A DNA stretch of 64,000 bases. It comes from JANNNF01 sp963772935. GTDB lineage: Bacteria > Pseudomonadota > Alphaproteobacteria > Rhodobacterales > Rhodobacteraceae. The notes under the pieces were generated by a model. The model saw only the letters and a program-made list of their open reading frames with translations. It ran no database searches and was not told where the DNA came from. Positions 39,214-50,057 of this stretch are shown here, one piece after another (the stretch's first letter is position 1; every line of letters starts with the position of its first letter). The DNA lies in NCBI GenBank assembly GCA_963772935.1, contig CAVYZK010000009.1, forward strand, positions 186,001 through 250,000, read 5' to 3'. A program made the position numbers and the translations under genes.

Positions 39214-40061
39214 TCACCCCGCCAACCCCACCATCCGGCGAATATCCGCAGGCGTGGCCCCCTCGGCCCGGTACTTCGCCAACGCCCGCGCGTCATCGCG
39301 CTTGGCCAGCCGTTTGCCCAGATTGTCGCGGATCAGCCGGTGATGGTGATAGACGGGCGTCGGCAGCCCGAACAGGTGCTGCAAGATGACCTGAACCGGG
39401 GTGAAATCAAACAAATCCTCACCTCGGATCACATGCGTCACACCCTGATCGGCATCGTCGAGGGCGGCGGCAAGAAAGTAGGCCACGATATCCTCTCCCT
39501 TCCGCGACAGCACCACATCGCCGATCTGGCGCAGGGCGTGGTCGGGGTCGATCCGGTGCGGTCCCTGATGGGTCGGGCCAGTTTCCACAAAGCTCAGGTC
39601 CGCGCCCTCAAGCGCCGCAAACGCCGCCGCAAGGTCCAGCCGCATCGCATCGCCGGGCAGGCGTGAGGCCAGCGGTGCGGCCACGACAGGTGCCGGGATA
39701 GACGTTGAACACCACGCCCTCTTGCGGGGCAGCAAGCGCCGCGCGGATGTCAGACCGGGTGCAAGAGCAGGGGTAAAGCAGGCTACGCCCCCCAAGCGGC
39801 TCCAGCCGGGAATTGTAGGCAGCGATATGGTCGGACTGGCGGCGAACAGGGCCATCCCAGGTCAGGCCAAGCCATGCAAGGTCTTCTAGAATAAGGGCTT
39901 CGTACGCGGGCTTGCTGCGCTCCAGATCAGTATCTTCCATCCGAAGCAGGAACCTGCCCCCCCTCGGCCCGCGCCATGTCATGCGCCAGCATCGCCGAAT
40001 AGGCATGCCCCAGATGCAGCGGCCCTGTGGGGGACGGGGCAAATCGAGTTACGAAAGCCAC
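39214..40061 (-). CDS. gluQ: Glutamyl-Q tRNA(Asp) synthetase, two frameshifts
   Basis: Glutamylates queuosine in tRNA-Asp; it looks like a GluRS catalytic domain without the anticodon-binding half. The GTG at 40061 starts VAFVTRFAPSPTGPLHLGHAY with the HIGH motif (HLGH). A +1 shift in the C7 tract at 39957-39963 precedes 'GGRFLLRMEDTDLERS'. A second near 39668-39671 follows the zinc-site region 'YPCSCTRSDI' and 'YPGTCRGRTA'. KMSKS-like 'KRLAKRD' lies near residue 257. Corrected length 281 residues. It overlaps the trmFO stop by 13 bases. Functionally linked to tgt, which makes the queuosine. Confidence 0.88.
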
Positions 40062-41378
40062 GCGGTGAACGCCTCTTTTGCCCGGTCGGTATAGGCCTTG
40101 TAGCGGTCCTTGCGCCCCTTGCGCCCGCCCTTGGCGTCAATCGGCGGGAACAGCCCGAAGTTCACATTCATCGGTTGAAACGTCTTCGCCTCGGCCCCCC
40201 CCGTGATGTGGGTGATCAAGGCCCCCATGGCGGTATCGGGCGGGCGGCGGGGGCAAGGTGCGCCCAAGGATTTCCGCCGCCGCCATCCGCCCCGCCAGCA
40301 ACCCCATGGCGGCGGATTCGACATAGCCCTCAACCCCGGTGATCTGCCCGGCAAAGCGGATATGGGGCGCCGATTTCAGCCGCATCTGATCATCCAGCAG
40401 GGTGGGCGAGTTGATGAACGTGTTGCGATGAATGCCGCCAAGCCGGGCAAAGCTCGCGTCCTGCAAGCCCGGAATCATCTTGAAAACAGCGGTTTGCGCG
40501 CCGTACTTCATCTTGGTCTGGAAGCCCACGATGTTGTACAGCGTGCCCAGTTTGTTATCCCGGCGCAACTGCACCACGGCATAGGGTTTCGGCCCGCCAT
40601 GCCCGTTGGTCAGGCCCACCGGCTTCATCGGCCCAAAGCGCAAGGTTTCCCGCCCACGTTCGGCCATCACCTCGATCGGCAGGCACCCGTCGAAATACCC
40701 CGCCGTCTCGCCCTCATGAAACTCGGTCTTTTCCGCCGCCAGCAGCGCGTCGATGAAGGCGTAATATTGCTCGCGGTCCATCGGGCAGTTCATGTAGGCG
40801 GTCTGTTCTTCCTCGGTCTCGCCCTTGTCATAGCGGCTCTGCATCCAGGCCACCGACATATCCACGCTCTCGGCATAGACGATGGGGGCGATGGCATCAA
40901 AGAACGCCAAGGCATCGGCCCCGGTCGCCGAACGGATGCTTTCCGCCAAAGTGCCGCTTGTCAAAGGCCCGGTCGCAATGATCCAATGCCCGGATGAAGG
41001 AAGGGTCGTAACCTCCTCATAATCCACCGTAATCAGCGGATGCGCCAACAGCCGCGCCGTCACGCTTTCGGCAAACGGATCGCGGTCTACCGCCAACGCC
41101 CCCCCGGCAGGCAAGCGGTGCTGATGCGCCATTTCCATGATCACACCCCCCGCCGCCCGCATTTCCCAATGCAGCAGGCCCACAGCGTTGCGTTCATCAT
41201 CATCCGACCGGAACGAGTTGGAACACACCATCTCCGCCAGCATCCCCGTGCGATGCGCAAAGGTGCCGACCTTGGGCCGCATCTCGTGGATCACCACCGG
41301 CACGCCCATTTGGGCAGCCTGCCACGCGGCTTCGGACCCGGCCATGCCGCCGCCGATGATGTGCAGTGTCTCGGTCAT
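40049..41378 (-). CDS. trmFO: Methylenetetrahydrofolate-tRNA-(uracil-5-)-methyltransferase (FADH2-oxidising), one frameshift
   Basis: Methylates U54 of tRNA using methylene-THF and FAD. It begins 'MTETLHIIGGGMAGSEAAWQAAQMG' (dinucleotide-binding GxGxxG at about 8-13), followed by 'CSNSFRSDDDERNAVGLLHWEMR'. FAD-binding 'GQITGVEGYVESAAMGLLAGRMAA' is near residue 343. A +1 slip in the GC-rich run at 40237-40253 shifts the last 66 or so residues, restored as 'TAMGALITHITGGAEAKTFQPMNVNFGLFPP'. Corrected length 442 residues. It is upstream of and overlapping gluQ, making a tRNA-modification pair. Confidence 0.92.
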
Positions 41379-41395
41379 CTTCTAACTTTCACATT

Positions 41396-41440
41396 GGCTC
41401 AAATATCCCGGGGGTCCGGGGGCTGGCCCCCGGCGCTTCA
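41396..41440 (-). repeat. GGGATATTT hairpin repeat (copy D, divergent)
   Basis: On the minus strand: hairpin GCCGGGGGCC/AGCCCCCGG, then ACCCCCGGGATATTTGAGCC. It sits in the 75-base gap between the stop of the gene downstream of gyrA and the trmFO start, again in terminator position. It lacks the GAAGAGGATG end. Confidence 0.55.
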
Positions 41441-41453
41441 ACCCGCAAGACGT

Positions 41454-41756
41454 TCAGATATCGCGCTTGAACAGCGCCGCACGCTCGCCTGCCACCAGAA
41501 CCTCCCGGTCGCCGATGAAATAGCCCAGTTCCTCGGCCTTCAGGAAGAACCCGTTGGCCGGCTGGCCGCCATTCACCTTGCCCGCGCACAGCGCCGCCCG
41601 CAGGGGCCGCCCGGTGCGCGAGTCCACCTCCATCGTCGCCTCAAGGGCAGCGGTCAACTGCCCCATCCGCCAGCCCAAGTCGCGGGCAAGCGCACCATAG
41701 GTTGTGGTCTGGCCGGTTGCGGCCAGATTATCTAGCGTCGTGTCCAGATCACTCAT
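41454..41756 (-). CDS. Hypothetical protein co-transcribed with gyrA
   Basis: 100 residues. ATG at 41756 overlaps the end of gyrA by eight bases. The N-terminal half 'LDNLAATGQTTTYGALARDLGWRMGQLTAALEATMEVDSRTG' reads like a small winged-helix of the kind found in alkyltransferase-like (MGMT C-terminal) proteins, but there is no PCHR active site. A DNA-binding or structural role is a guess. Its coupling to gyrA by overlap is the main clue. Confidence 0.7.
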   Translation of the reverse strand: MSDLDTTLDNLAATGQTTTYGALARDLGWRMGQLTAALEATMEVDSRTGRPLRAALCAGKVNGGQPANGFFLKAEELGYFIGDREVLVAGERAALFKRDI

Positions 41757-44465
41757 CGGCTTGCTCGGCCACACGGGCGACCGATACCACCTGTTCATCG
41801 CCGCCCGTGTTGAACACCTTCACCCCACCCGCAGACCGCGAGCGGAAGGAGATTTGCGCCACCGGCACCCGGATCGACTGGCCCGTGCTGGTCGCCAGCA
41901 TGATCTGATCGCTCAGATCAACCGGGAAGGATGCCACCAACGGCCCGCCGCGCATCGCACCGTCCATCGCCTTGACGCCCATCCCGCCACGGCCCCGTAC
42001 AGGATAATCGTGGCTGGAGCTGAGCTTACCAGACCCCGACGTGCTGATGGTCAGGATCAGATCCTCGGCCGCCGACATTTCGGCATAGCGTTCGGTGGAC
42101 AAGTTGCCCCGCCTCGACCGCCTCCTCCTCATCGGCCTCAACGTCCTCCTCGACAGCCCCCGCAATCAGGCGGCGCTGTTTCAGATAGGCGGCGCGTTCG
42201 GCGGGGTCGGCGTCGAAATGCCGGATGATCGCCATCGACACCACCTTGTCACCCTTGCCAACCCGGATACCGCGAACCCCGGTAGAACCCCTTGATTTGA
42301 AAACACGAATTTCCGTAGTGGGGAAGCGGATCGCCCGGCCAAGCGCCGTCACCAGCATCACATCGTCGTTTTCATCCGCAATCGCCGCGTTCACCAAGAA
42401 ACACGCCTTCCGGCAGGTTCATCGCGATCTTGCCGTTGCGTTTGACGTTGGTGAAATCGGACAGATCGTTCTGGCGCACATCGCCGTCAGAGGTGGCAAA
42501 CACGATCTGCAGGTTGTCCCAGTCTTCCTCGGGCGCGTCCACCGGCATCAGGGCGGCAATCGTAACCCCTTGAACAATCGGCAGAATGTTGATCATCGCC
42601 TTGCCCTTGGCGGTACGACCGGCAAGCGGCAGGCGCCAGGTTTTCAATTTGTAAACCATGCCATCAGTTGTGAAGAACAAAAGATTGGTATGGGTATTTG
42701 CGACAAAAAGTGTCGTTACAACATCATCTTCCTTGGTCGCCATCGAAGACAGGCCCTTGCCGCCCCGGTTTTGCGCGCGGAATTCCGCCAAGGGGGTGCG
42801 TTTTATGTAACCTCCCGAGGTGATCGTCACGACCATATCTTCGCGCTCGATCAGGTCTTCGTCTTCCATATCGCCCGACCAATCGACAATTTCGGTGCGG
42901 CGGGGGACGGCGAACAGGGCTTTTACTTCGCGCAATTCATCGGAAATGATCGCCATGATCCGGTCACGGCTGCCCAGAATTTCAAGGTAGTCCTTGATCT
43001 TGCTGGCCAATTCTTCCAGCTCATCCGTGATTTCCTTCACGCCCAAGGCCGTCAGGCGTTGCAAGCGCAAATCCAGAATGGCGCGGGCCTGCACTTCGGA
43101 CAGGTTATAGGTGCCGTCTTCGTTAATCGTGTGGCTGGGGTCGTCGATCAGCCGGATATAGGCTGCAATCTCATGCGCGGGCCAGCGGCGGGTCATCAGT
43201 TTTTCACGCGCCTCTGCCCCGTCAGCCGAGGCGCGGATGGTGCGGACCACCTCGTCCACGTTGGACACGGCAACCGCCAGACCGCACAGGATATGGCTGC
43301 GCTCGCGCGCGCGGCGCAGTTCGAACGCGGTGCGACGTGCTACAACTTCTTCGCGGAAGGTGATGAAATTGCTAAGGAAATCCCGCAGCGTCAGTTGCTC
43401 GGGGCGCCCCCCGTTCAGCGCCAGCATGTTGCAGCCAAAGCTGGTCTGCATCGGGGTAAAGCGGTAAAGCTGGTTCAGCACCACGTCCGCTGTTGCGTCG
43501 CGTTTCAACTCGATCACCACCCGCACGCCGATGCGGTCGGATTCGTCCTGGACGTGGGAAATGCCTTCGATCTTTTTCTCACGTACCTGTTCGGCGATGA
43601 TTTCGATCATGCGGGCCTTGTTCACCTGATAGGGAACTTCGTCGATGATGATGGCGAAACGGTCTTTTCTGATCTCCTCCACCCGCGTCTTGGCGCGGAT
43701 GATAACTGACCCCCGACCCTCCAGATAGGCTTTGCGCGCACCGGACCTACCAAGGATGGTAGCGCCGGTCGGGAAATCGGGGGCTGGGATGATGTCCATC
43801 AGCGCTTCCATGCTGATGTCGGGGTCGGCGATCATGGCCAGCGTGCCGTCGATCACTTCGCCCAGGTTATGGGGTGGGATGTTGGTCGCCATGCCGACGG
43901 CGATGCCGCCCGCACCGTTAACCAGCATGTTCGGGAAGCGCGCGGGCAGGACCGTGGGTTCACGGTCTTTGCCATCGTAATTGTCCTGAAAATCCACCGT
44001 ATCTTTTTCGATATCGGCCAGCAGGAAGGATGCGGTCTTGTCCATCCGCACTTCGGTGTAACGCATGGCGGCGGCGTTATCGCCGTCCATCGACCCGAAA
44101 TTTCCTTGTCCGTCCAACAGCTTGAGGCTCATCGAAAACGGCTGCGCCATCCGTACGAGGGCGTCGTAAATCGCGCTGTCGCCATGCGGGTGGTATTTGC
44201 CCATGGTGTCGCCAACGGGGCGCGCGGATTTGCGGTAGGATTTATCGTGAGTGTTGCCCGATTCGTGCATCGCGAACAGGATGCGGCGGTGGACCGGTTT
44301 CAACCCGTCGCGCAGATCGGGGATGGCGCGGGAGACGATCACGCTCATCGCATAGTCGAGATAGGCGGTTTTCATTTCCGCCGCGATGTCGATCTGCGGT
44401 CCGTCATGCACAGCGCGGGTCGGTTTTTCCGCAGCGTTATCAGTATCTTCGGGGGTATCGGTCAC
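41749..44465 (-). CDS. gyrA: DNA gyrase subunit A, two frameshifts
   Basis: Introduces negative supercoils with GyrB. The start is a GTG at 44465 (VTDTPEDTDNAAEK) with AGGAAGG upstream. The catalytic tyrosine is in 'AAAMRYTEVRM' and the quinolone region 'HPHGDSAIYDALVR' has the sensitive-type Ser and Asp. The GyrA box is present as 'QNRGGKG'. +1 shifts near 42394-42398 (CTTGG on the coding strand, after 'LPEGVFL') and in the G4 at 42107-42110 (after 'EEEAVEAG') break the C-terminal beta-pinwheel. Corrected length 904 residues. An essential gene cannot carry these truncations, so they are probably errors. Confidence 0.95.
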
Positions 44466-44660
44466 GTTTGGCAGCACCTTCCTGAGGGCGGTCAAGATAT
44501 TGGTTGGCGCAGACTACACCATCGCGCGCCTCAGGTGCAATGGCAGGGGGAAATTGCATTTTGGCAGCCAGCGGAGGTTAGTGCCAATATATTGTATTCA
44601 TTGATTTTTAAGGGGGATTTGGCATGATTCCCCCATGACCACCAAAAAGAGGTTAATGCG

Positions 44661-44930
44661 ATGCAAGGGACCGAAACGGAAAAGATGTTGCGCGGGTACG
44701 GGCTGACCACGGCCGAGCTTTACTACCGGATGCCGGATTATCGTAGTGTTCTCAATAGCTTCATCTGGCAGGACTATGATCTTGCCCCCGATTATCCCCA
44801 GCTTTTCAAGTTTATCGAGTTCTGGCAGGGCAATATCGAGGGGCCGCTTCATTCCATCCGTTTTACCCACCGAAAACTGATTGCGCCGGGGGAGTGGCGC
44901 AATGTGGTGGGGGAACTGCGGCTGCATTAG
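44661..44930 (+). CDS. usg: Usg family protein
   Basis: 89 residues, recognised by 'LRGYGLTTAELYYRMPDYRSVLNSFIWQDYDLAPDYP' (about 10-46) and 'FWQGNIEGPLHSIRFTHRKLIAPGEWR'. The family is widespread in alphaproteobacteria but has no established biochemical function. AAGAGGT lies eight bases before the ATG. It is divergent from gyrA across a 195-base gap. Confidence 0.9.
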   Translation: MQGTETEKMLRGYGLTTAELYYRMPDYRSVLNSFIWQDYDLAPDYPQLFKFIEFWQGNIEGPLHSIRFTHRKLIAPGEWRNVVGELRLH

Positions 44931-44932
44931 CG

Positions 44933-44974
44933 CCGTAAAGAACCTGTAGAGATCCCGTAAAGAACCTGTAGAGG
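44933..44974. repeat. Tandem duplication, 20 bases with 22-base period
   Basis: Two copies of CCGTAAAGAACCTGTAGAG (44933 and 44955) lie directly after the usg stop, before the stop of the convergent ocd gene. No role is apparent; replication slippage is the simple explanation. Confidence 0.8.
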
Positions 44975-44994
44975 ATGCGTAGATACAGCCGTAT

Positions 44995-46024
44995 TCAGCC
45001 CGCCCGCAGCACCATGCCGAACAGATCACGCGGATCGTCGGGGTCGGCGATCATGTCCAACTGCATGCCAAGGCCGGATTCCGCCAGTTTTGATCGGACG
45101 TAGCGCAGGGCCGAAAAATCCTCGATCGCAAAACCGACCGAGTCGAACAGGGTGACTTCATGGGCCGTGGTGCGGCCCGGCGCGGTGCCCGACATGACCT
45201 GCCAAAGTTCGATCACCGGATGGTCGGGGGCCAGTTGCTGAATTTCGCCCTCCACCCGGGTCTGGGGCGGGTATTCGACGAAGATCGACGACCGCAGCAG
45301 AATGTCGCGGTGCAGTTCCGTCTTGCCGGGGCAGTCGCCGCCCACGCCGTTGATGTGGACGCCAGCCCCCACCATGTTGTCGGTCAGGATGGTGGCGTAT
45401 TGTTTGTCGGCCGTCACGGTGGTGATGATCTGCGCGCCAAGGATGGCGTCCTCGGGCGTGGGGCAGGCCACCACGGTCAGGCCCCGGCCCGGCCAGGTTG
45501 CGGGCGCATTTGGCGGTGGCGGCGGGGTCGATGTCGTAGAGCCGCACCTCGGTGATGCCGCAGATTGCCTTGAAGCCAAGCGCCTGAAACTCGGCCTGCG
45601 CGCCGTTGCCGATGATCGCCATGGTGGTGCTGCCTTTGGGGGCCAGCCATTTGGCGGCCATGGCGCTTGTCGCCGCCGTGCGCAGGGCGGTCAGGATCGT
45701 CATTTCCGACAGCAGCAGCGGATAGCCGGTTGCCACATCGGCCAAAAGCCCAAAGGCGGTCACGGTTTGCAAGCCGCGGCTCATGTTCGACGGGTGGCCG
45801 TTGACGTATTTGAACCCGTAGGTTTCGCCGTCTGACGTGGGCATCAACTCGATCACACCCACGTCGGAATGACTGGCGATGCGGGGGGTCTTGTCGAACT
45901 GGGGCCAGCGCAGGAAATCGGCCTCAATCTCAACCGCAAGGTCCATCAGAACGCGTTCAATGCCGATGTGATGCACCAGCTTCATCATGTGATCGACGGA
46001 AACGAAGGGGACGAGGTTCAGCAT
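44995..46024 (-). CDS. ocd: Ornithine cyclodeaminase, one frameshift
   Basis: NAD-dependent conversion of ornithine to proline and ammonia (mu-crystallin family). 'SVDHMMKLVHHIGIERVLMDLAVEIEADFLRWPQFDKTPRIASHSDVGVIELMPTSD' and 'MAIIGNGAQAEFQALGFKAICG' (nucleotide-binding, about 135-156) are clear, and 'GVHINGVGGDCPGKTELHRDILLRSSIFVEYPPQTRVEGEIQ' carries the catalytic Asp. A +1 shift in the G/C run at 45482-45492 separates 'CARNLAG' from 'RGLTVVACPTPEDAI'. Corrected length 342. It follows arginase by 12 bases. Confidence 0.92.
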
Positions 46025-46036
46025 GTTGGGGTCCGA

Positions 46037-46959
46037 TCAGGATGCGCGGGTGGGGCGGTCGAAGACTTTCTTGCCCATCAATGATCCGACCAGATCGACC
46101 ATCAGGCGGGCGGTGCGACCCCGTTCGTCAAGAAAGGGGTTCAGTTCGACAAGGTCGAGCGAGGTGACAAGGCTGCTCTCGTGCAGCAGTTCCATCACCA
46201 GATGCGCCTCACGAAACGTGGTGCCGCCCGGAACGGTGGTGCCGACGGCGGGCGCGATGGAGGGGTCGAGGAAATCGACATCAAGGCTGACGTGCAGCAT
46301 GCCGTTCATCGCACGCACTTGGTTCAGGAAGGTGCGCAGGGGGGCGACGATGCCGTGTTCGTCCAGCACCCGCATGTCATTGATCGCAATGTCATGGCGC
46401 AGCAGGGCCGCATGTTCGGCGGGGTCAACAGAACGGATGCCGTACAGGCAGATCCGGTCGGCGGGGATGGGTTTGGGGAAGGGGGGAAGGATTCAAACCC
46501 GTCGCGGCCGGCGATGTAGGCGACGGGGGTGCCGTGCAGGTTGCCGCTGGTGGTGGTCATCGGCGTGTGGAAATCGGAATGGGCATCCAGCCACAGCAGA
46601 AACAGCGGGCGGTCGGCCCGTGCGGCAAAGGCGGCGGCACCGGCGACGGACCCGAGGGCCAGCGAATGGTCGCCGCCGAGGATGATCGGCAGGCCGCCTT
46701 CCGACAGGGCGTCGTCAACCTTGTCGCGCAGCGTCTGGGTCCAGCCGAGGACCTGGGGCAGGGAATGGACGGCGGGGTTGGGGCAGGTGGCGTCGGTCAG
46801 GTCCGGCAGGGTCAGGTCGCCCCAATCCTCGACCCCGTGGCCAAGGTCGCGGATGGCGGCTGCGATGCCCGCGACGCGATAGGCGGACGGCCCCATCAGG
46901 CAGCCGGGGCGGCGCTGGCCTTCGTCTATCGGCGCACCGATCAGGATGGTCTTGGGCAT
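46037..46959 (-). CDS. rocF: Arginase, one frameshift (single-base deletion)
   Basis: Hydrolyses arginine to ornithine and urea; 307 residues corrected. The binuclear manganese motifs are present: 'GGDHSLALG' (about 98-106), 'WLDAHSDFHTP' (about 124-134) and 'SLDVDFLDPSIAP' (about 227). The frame is lost in the G6 run at 46481-46486, where one more G restores 'FESFPPFPKPIPADRICLYGIRSVDPAEHAALLRHD'. It is the only -1 event I found. It is first in the rocF-ocd operon and divergent from an Lrp-type regulator. Confidence 0.92.
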
Positions 46960-47024
46960 GGGGTTCCTCGCTTTGCGGCAGAATGGTTCCGGGTTGCGAA
47001 AGATTTTAGCGTTGATATGGTCAG

Positions 47025-47046
47025 TTTGCATAGCAGATTGCGCAAA
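47025..47046. promoter_or_regulatory. Candidate Lrp-type operator in the rocF-lrp divergent region
   Basis: TTTGC (47025) and GCAAA (ending 47046) arms frame an AT-rich centre in a 22-base window 20 bases before the regulator's start. The surrounding 108-base divergent region is unusually AT-rich for this genome, as expected for Lrp/AsnC binding. Confidence 0.35.
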
Positions 47047-47067
47047 ATGAGCAGAGGGATTGCCGGG

Positions 47068-47499
47068 ATGGATGAGGCGGACCAACGGTTGATCGCCGAA
47101 TTGCGCCGGGACGGGCGGGCGTCCTTGTCGGACCTTGCGGAACGGCTGTCACTGTCGCGCGCCACGGTGCGGGCGCGGATGGAGCGGCTGGCCGAACGCG
47201 GCGAGATTGCCGGGTTTACCGTGCTGACGCGGGCCGACATTACCGCAGCCCCGGTGCGGGGTCTGATGATGATCGGGATCGAGGGCAAGGGCGGCGAGCG
47301 GATCATGGCGCGGCTGGCAGGTTTGCCTGCGGTGCAGGCAGTGCATTCGACCAACGGGCGGTGGGATCTGATCGTGGAACTGGGCACCCAGACCTTGCTG
47401 GAACTGGACGAGACCATCCACCGCATCCGCAATATTGACGGGGTGATGCGGTCGGAAACCAACCTCTTGCTGTCCACCCGGATGGCGGGACGAAAGTAG
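47068..47499 (+). CDS. Lrp/AsnC-family transcriptional regulator
   Basis: 143 residues. The start at 47068 (MDEADQRLIAELRRDGR) has AGAGGGA upstream. ATGs at 47017 and 47047 lack a site. An N-terminal helix-turn-helix 'LSDLAERLSLSRATVRARMERL' (about 18-39) is followed by an RAM ligand-binding domain ('VRGLMMIGIEGKGGERIMARLAGLPAVQAVHSTNGRWDLIVEL'). Divergent placement against rocF-ocd makes it the likely arginine-responsive activator of that operon, like PutR- or ArgP-type Lrp systems in related bacteria (inference). Confidence 0.9.
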   Translation: MDEADQRLIAELRRDGRASLSDLAERLSLSRATVRARMERLAERGEIAGFTVLTRADITAAPVRGLMMIGIEGKGGERIMARLAGLPAVQAVHSTNGRWDLIVELGTQTLLELDETIHRIRNIDGVMRSETNLLLSTRMAGRK

Positions 47500-47576
47500 G
47501 CGTGGCGCATCGGCGCATGGGCTTGGAGAGGGTGGCGTTTCAGCCTATTGTCATTGCAGGCAGGAGACATGACCCG

Positions 47577-49545
47577 ATGATCGTAGAGCTTGGACATTTC
47601 GCGCTGATCCTTGCGCTGTGCGTGGCGGCGGTGCAGATGGTGCTGCCGATGTGGGGGGCGCAGACGCGCAATGCCTCTCTGATGGCGGTGGGCCAACCTG
47701 CTGCTGTGCTTCAGTTTTTGCTGGTGGGCTTTGCCTTTGCCGTGCTGGTCATGTCTTTCATGCGGTCGGATTTTTCACTGCTGGTGGTGGTACAGAACTC
47801 GCATACGCTTAAAGCCCGCGCTGTATAAATTCGCGGGCACCTGGGGCAACCATGAAGGGTCCATGCTGCTGTGGGTGCTGATCTTGGCGCTGTTCGGGGC
47901 GTCGGCTGCGGTGTTTGGCGGTAACTTGCCCGTGATGCTGCGGGCGCGGGTGCTGTCGGTGCAGGCGTCGATCGGGGTGGCGTTCCTGCTGTTCTTGCTG
48001 CTGACATCGAACCCCTTTGCGCGGCTGGAGGTGCCCCCGCTGGAGGGCGGCGATCTGAACCCCTTGCTGCAAGACCCCGGCTTGGCCTTTCATCCGCCGT
48101 TTCTGTATCTGGGCTATGTGGGCCTTTCGATGGCGTTCTCCTTTGCGGTGGCGGCACTGATCGAAGGCCGGGTCGATGCCGCTTGGGGCCGTTGGGTGCG
48201 GCCATGGACGTTGGCTGCATGGGTCTTCCTGACCATCGGCATCGCGATGGGGTCGTGGTGGGCATATTATGAGCTTGGCTGGGGTGGGTTCTGGTTCTGG
48301 GACCCGGTGGAAAACGCAAGCTTCATGCCGTGGCTGTTCGCCACCGCGTTGCTGCATTCCGCCATCGTGGTGGAAAAGCGGGAAAGCCTGAAGGCGTGGT
48401 CGATCCTGCTGGCCATCATCGCCTTCGGGTTCAGTCTGATCGGCACCTTCATCGTGCGGTCCGGGGTGATCACATCCGTGCATGCCTTTGCCAATGACCC
48501 CGAACGCGGCGTGTTCATCCTGATGATCCTTGGCGTCTTCATGGGCGGCGCTTTGGCGCTGTTTGCCTGGCGGGCGGGCGCGTTGGAGGCCAAGGGGTTG
48601 TTCGCGCTGGTCAGCCGGGAATCGGCGCTGGTCGCCAATAACATCCTGCTGGCGGTGTCGGCCTTGGTGGTGTTTGTCGGCACCATCTGGCCCTTGGTCG
48701 CGGAATTGGCCTTTGGTCGCACGCTGAGCGTGGGGGAGCCGTTCTTTAACGCGGCCTTCCCGCCGTTTCTGATTGGTCTGGCTCTGCTGTTGCCGGTTGG
48801 CGCAATGCTGGGCTGGAAGCGGGCGCAAGGGGGCCGGGTGTTGCGGTCGTTGATCCCGGCGCTGGTGTTGGCGCTGTCGCTGGCGGTGCTGGTTTACGCG
48901 TTGCAAACCGGGCGCTCGGCCCTTGGGCCGGTGGGCCTGGGCCTTGGGGTTTGGGTGGTGGCCGGGGCTGTGACCGACCTGTGGGGACGTACTGGGCGCG
49001 GGGATTTTGGGCTTCGTCTGGGGCGGTTGACCCGGGTTGCGCGGGCCGATTTTGGCAAGGCGATATCCCATGCGGGGTTTGGCATCACCATCTTTGCGGT
49101 GGCGGCCCTGCTGGCGTGGAAGACCGAGGATATCCGCATCGTACAGGTTGGGGAGACCTATCCCCTTGGTCCGTATCAGATAACGCTGGTCGATGTGCGC
49201 AAGGATGAGGGGCCGAATTACCTGACCACCATTGCCGAAATGCGGGTCACGAAGGCGGGGGCCGAGGTTGCGACCCTGTATCCTGAGAAACGCTTTTACC
49301 CGGTGCAGGGGATGCCCACGACCGAGGCTGCGATTGGTTTTGGCGTGATGCGCGATCTCTATCTGGTGATTGGTGACGCGCAGGACGGCGGCGGTTGGGC
49401 GGTGCGCAGCTATATTGAACCCTTCGCGAACTGGCTGTGGGGTGGGTGTCTTTTGATGGCGTTTGGCGGATTGCTCAGCCTGACTGACCGTCGCTACCGC
49501 GTGGCTGCGGGGGCGCGCAAACCGATTGGGGTGCCTGCGGAATGA
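47577..49545 (+). CDS. ccmF: Cytochrome c maturation haem lyase subunit CcmF, one frameshift
   Basis: Inner-membrane component that attaches haem to apocytochrome c. ATG at 47577 (MIVELGHFALIL) follows AGGAG. The periplasmic WWD motif 'GSWWAYYELGWGGFWFWDPVENASFMPWL' (about 225-253) and 'KFAGTWGNHEGSMLLWVLILALFG' are diagnostic. A +1 shift at 47811-47817 between 'VVVQNSHTLK' and 'PALYKFAGTW' splits the frame. Corrected length 655 residues with many transmembrane helices. It overlaps ccmH by four bases (ATGA). Confidence 0.94.
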
Positions 49546-49994
49546 AGCGGCTGTTGCTGGTTTTGCTGCTGCTGGCAGGCCCCGCCTGGGCGGTGCAGCC
49601 CGATGAAATGCTGGCCGATCCGGCGTTGGAGGCCCGGGCGCGGGCCATTTCCCGCGACATTCGTTGCCCGGTCTGTCAGGGCGAATCCATTGATGATTCC
49701 AATGCCCCCATCAGCCGCGATCTGCGGGTGATCATCCGCGAACGGGTGATGGCGGGCGATACAGACGCGCAGGTGACGGCGTTTCTGGTGGCGCGCTACG
49801 GTGAGTTTGTGCTGTTCAAGCCGCCAGCCTCGGGCGTCAACCTGATCTTGTGGTGGGCCGGGCCTGCGATGCTGCTGGCGGGGTTGGGGGTGGCCTTTGT
49901 CACCCTGCGCCGCCGTGCTGCGGTGCCAGAGGTTGACCTGACCGAGGCGGAGGCCGCCGAATTGGCCCGCATCATGGCGCAAAACTCCGACTGA
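49542..49994 (+). CDS. ccmH: Cytochrome c maturation protein CcmH/CycL
   Basis: 150 residues. Signal peptide MKRLLLVLLLLAGPAWA, then 'ISRDIRCPVCQGESIDDSNAPISRDLR' with the redox CxxC (CPVC, about 41-44) that reduces apocytochrome c cysteines. One C-terminal transmembrane helix ('LILWWAGPAMLLAGLGVAFVTL', about 101-122) and a short cytoplasmic tail follow. The start overlaps the ccmF stop. The CcmI-like TPR partner is not adjacent; the rest of the ccm system must lie elsewhere. Confidence 0.95.
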   Translation: MKRLLLVLLLLAGPAWAVQPDEMLADPALEARARAISRDIRCPVCQGESIDDSNAPISRDLRVIIRERVMAGDTDAQVTAFLVARYGEFVLFKPPASGVNLILWWAGPAMLLAGLGVAFVTLRRRAAVPEVDLTEAEAAELARIMAQNSD

Positions 49995-50057
49995 CGCGGC
50001 GTTCTGCTTTGGCTTTGCGGGGCGTCGGCTATGGTGGGGCCAAAGCGGAGGCTTCCC

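Noticed and set aside
42026..44465. gyrA as a truncated pseudogene plus two small ORFs
   Set aside because: The three frames join without loss of any conserved segment, and the gene is essential. One-base slips at CTTG and a G run explain the split better.
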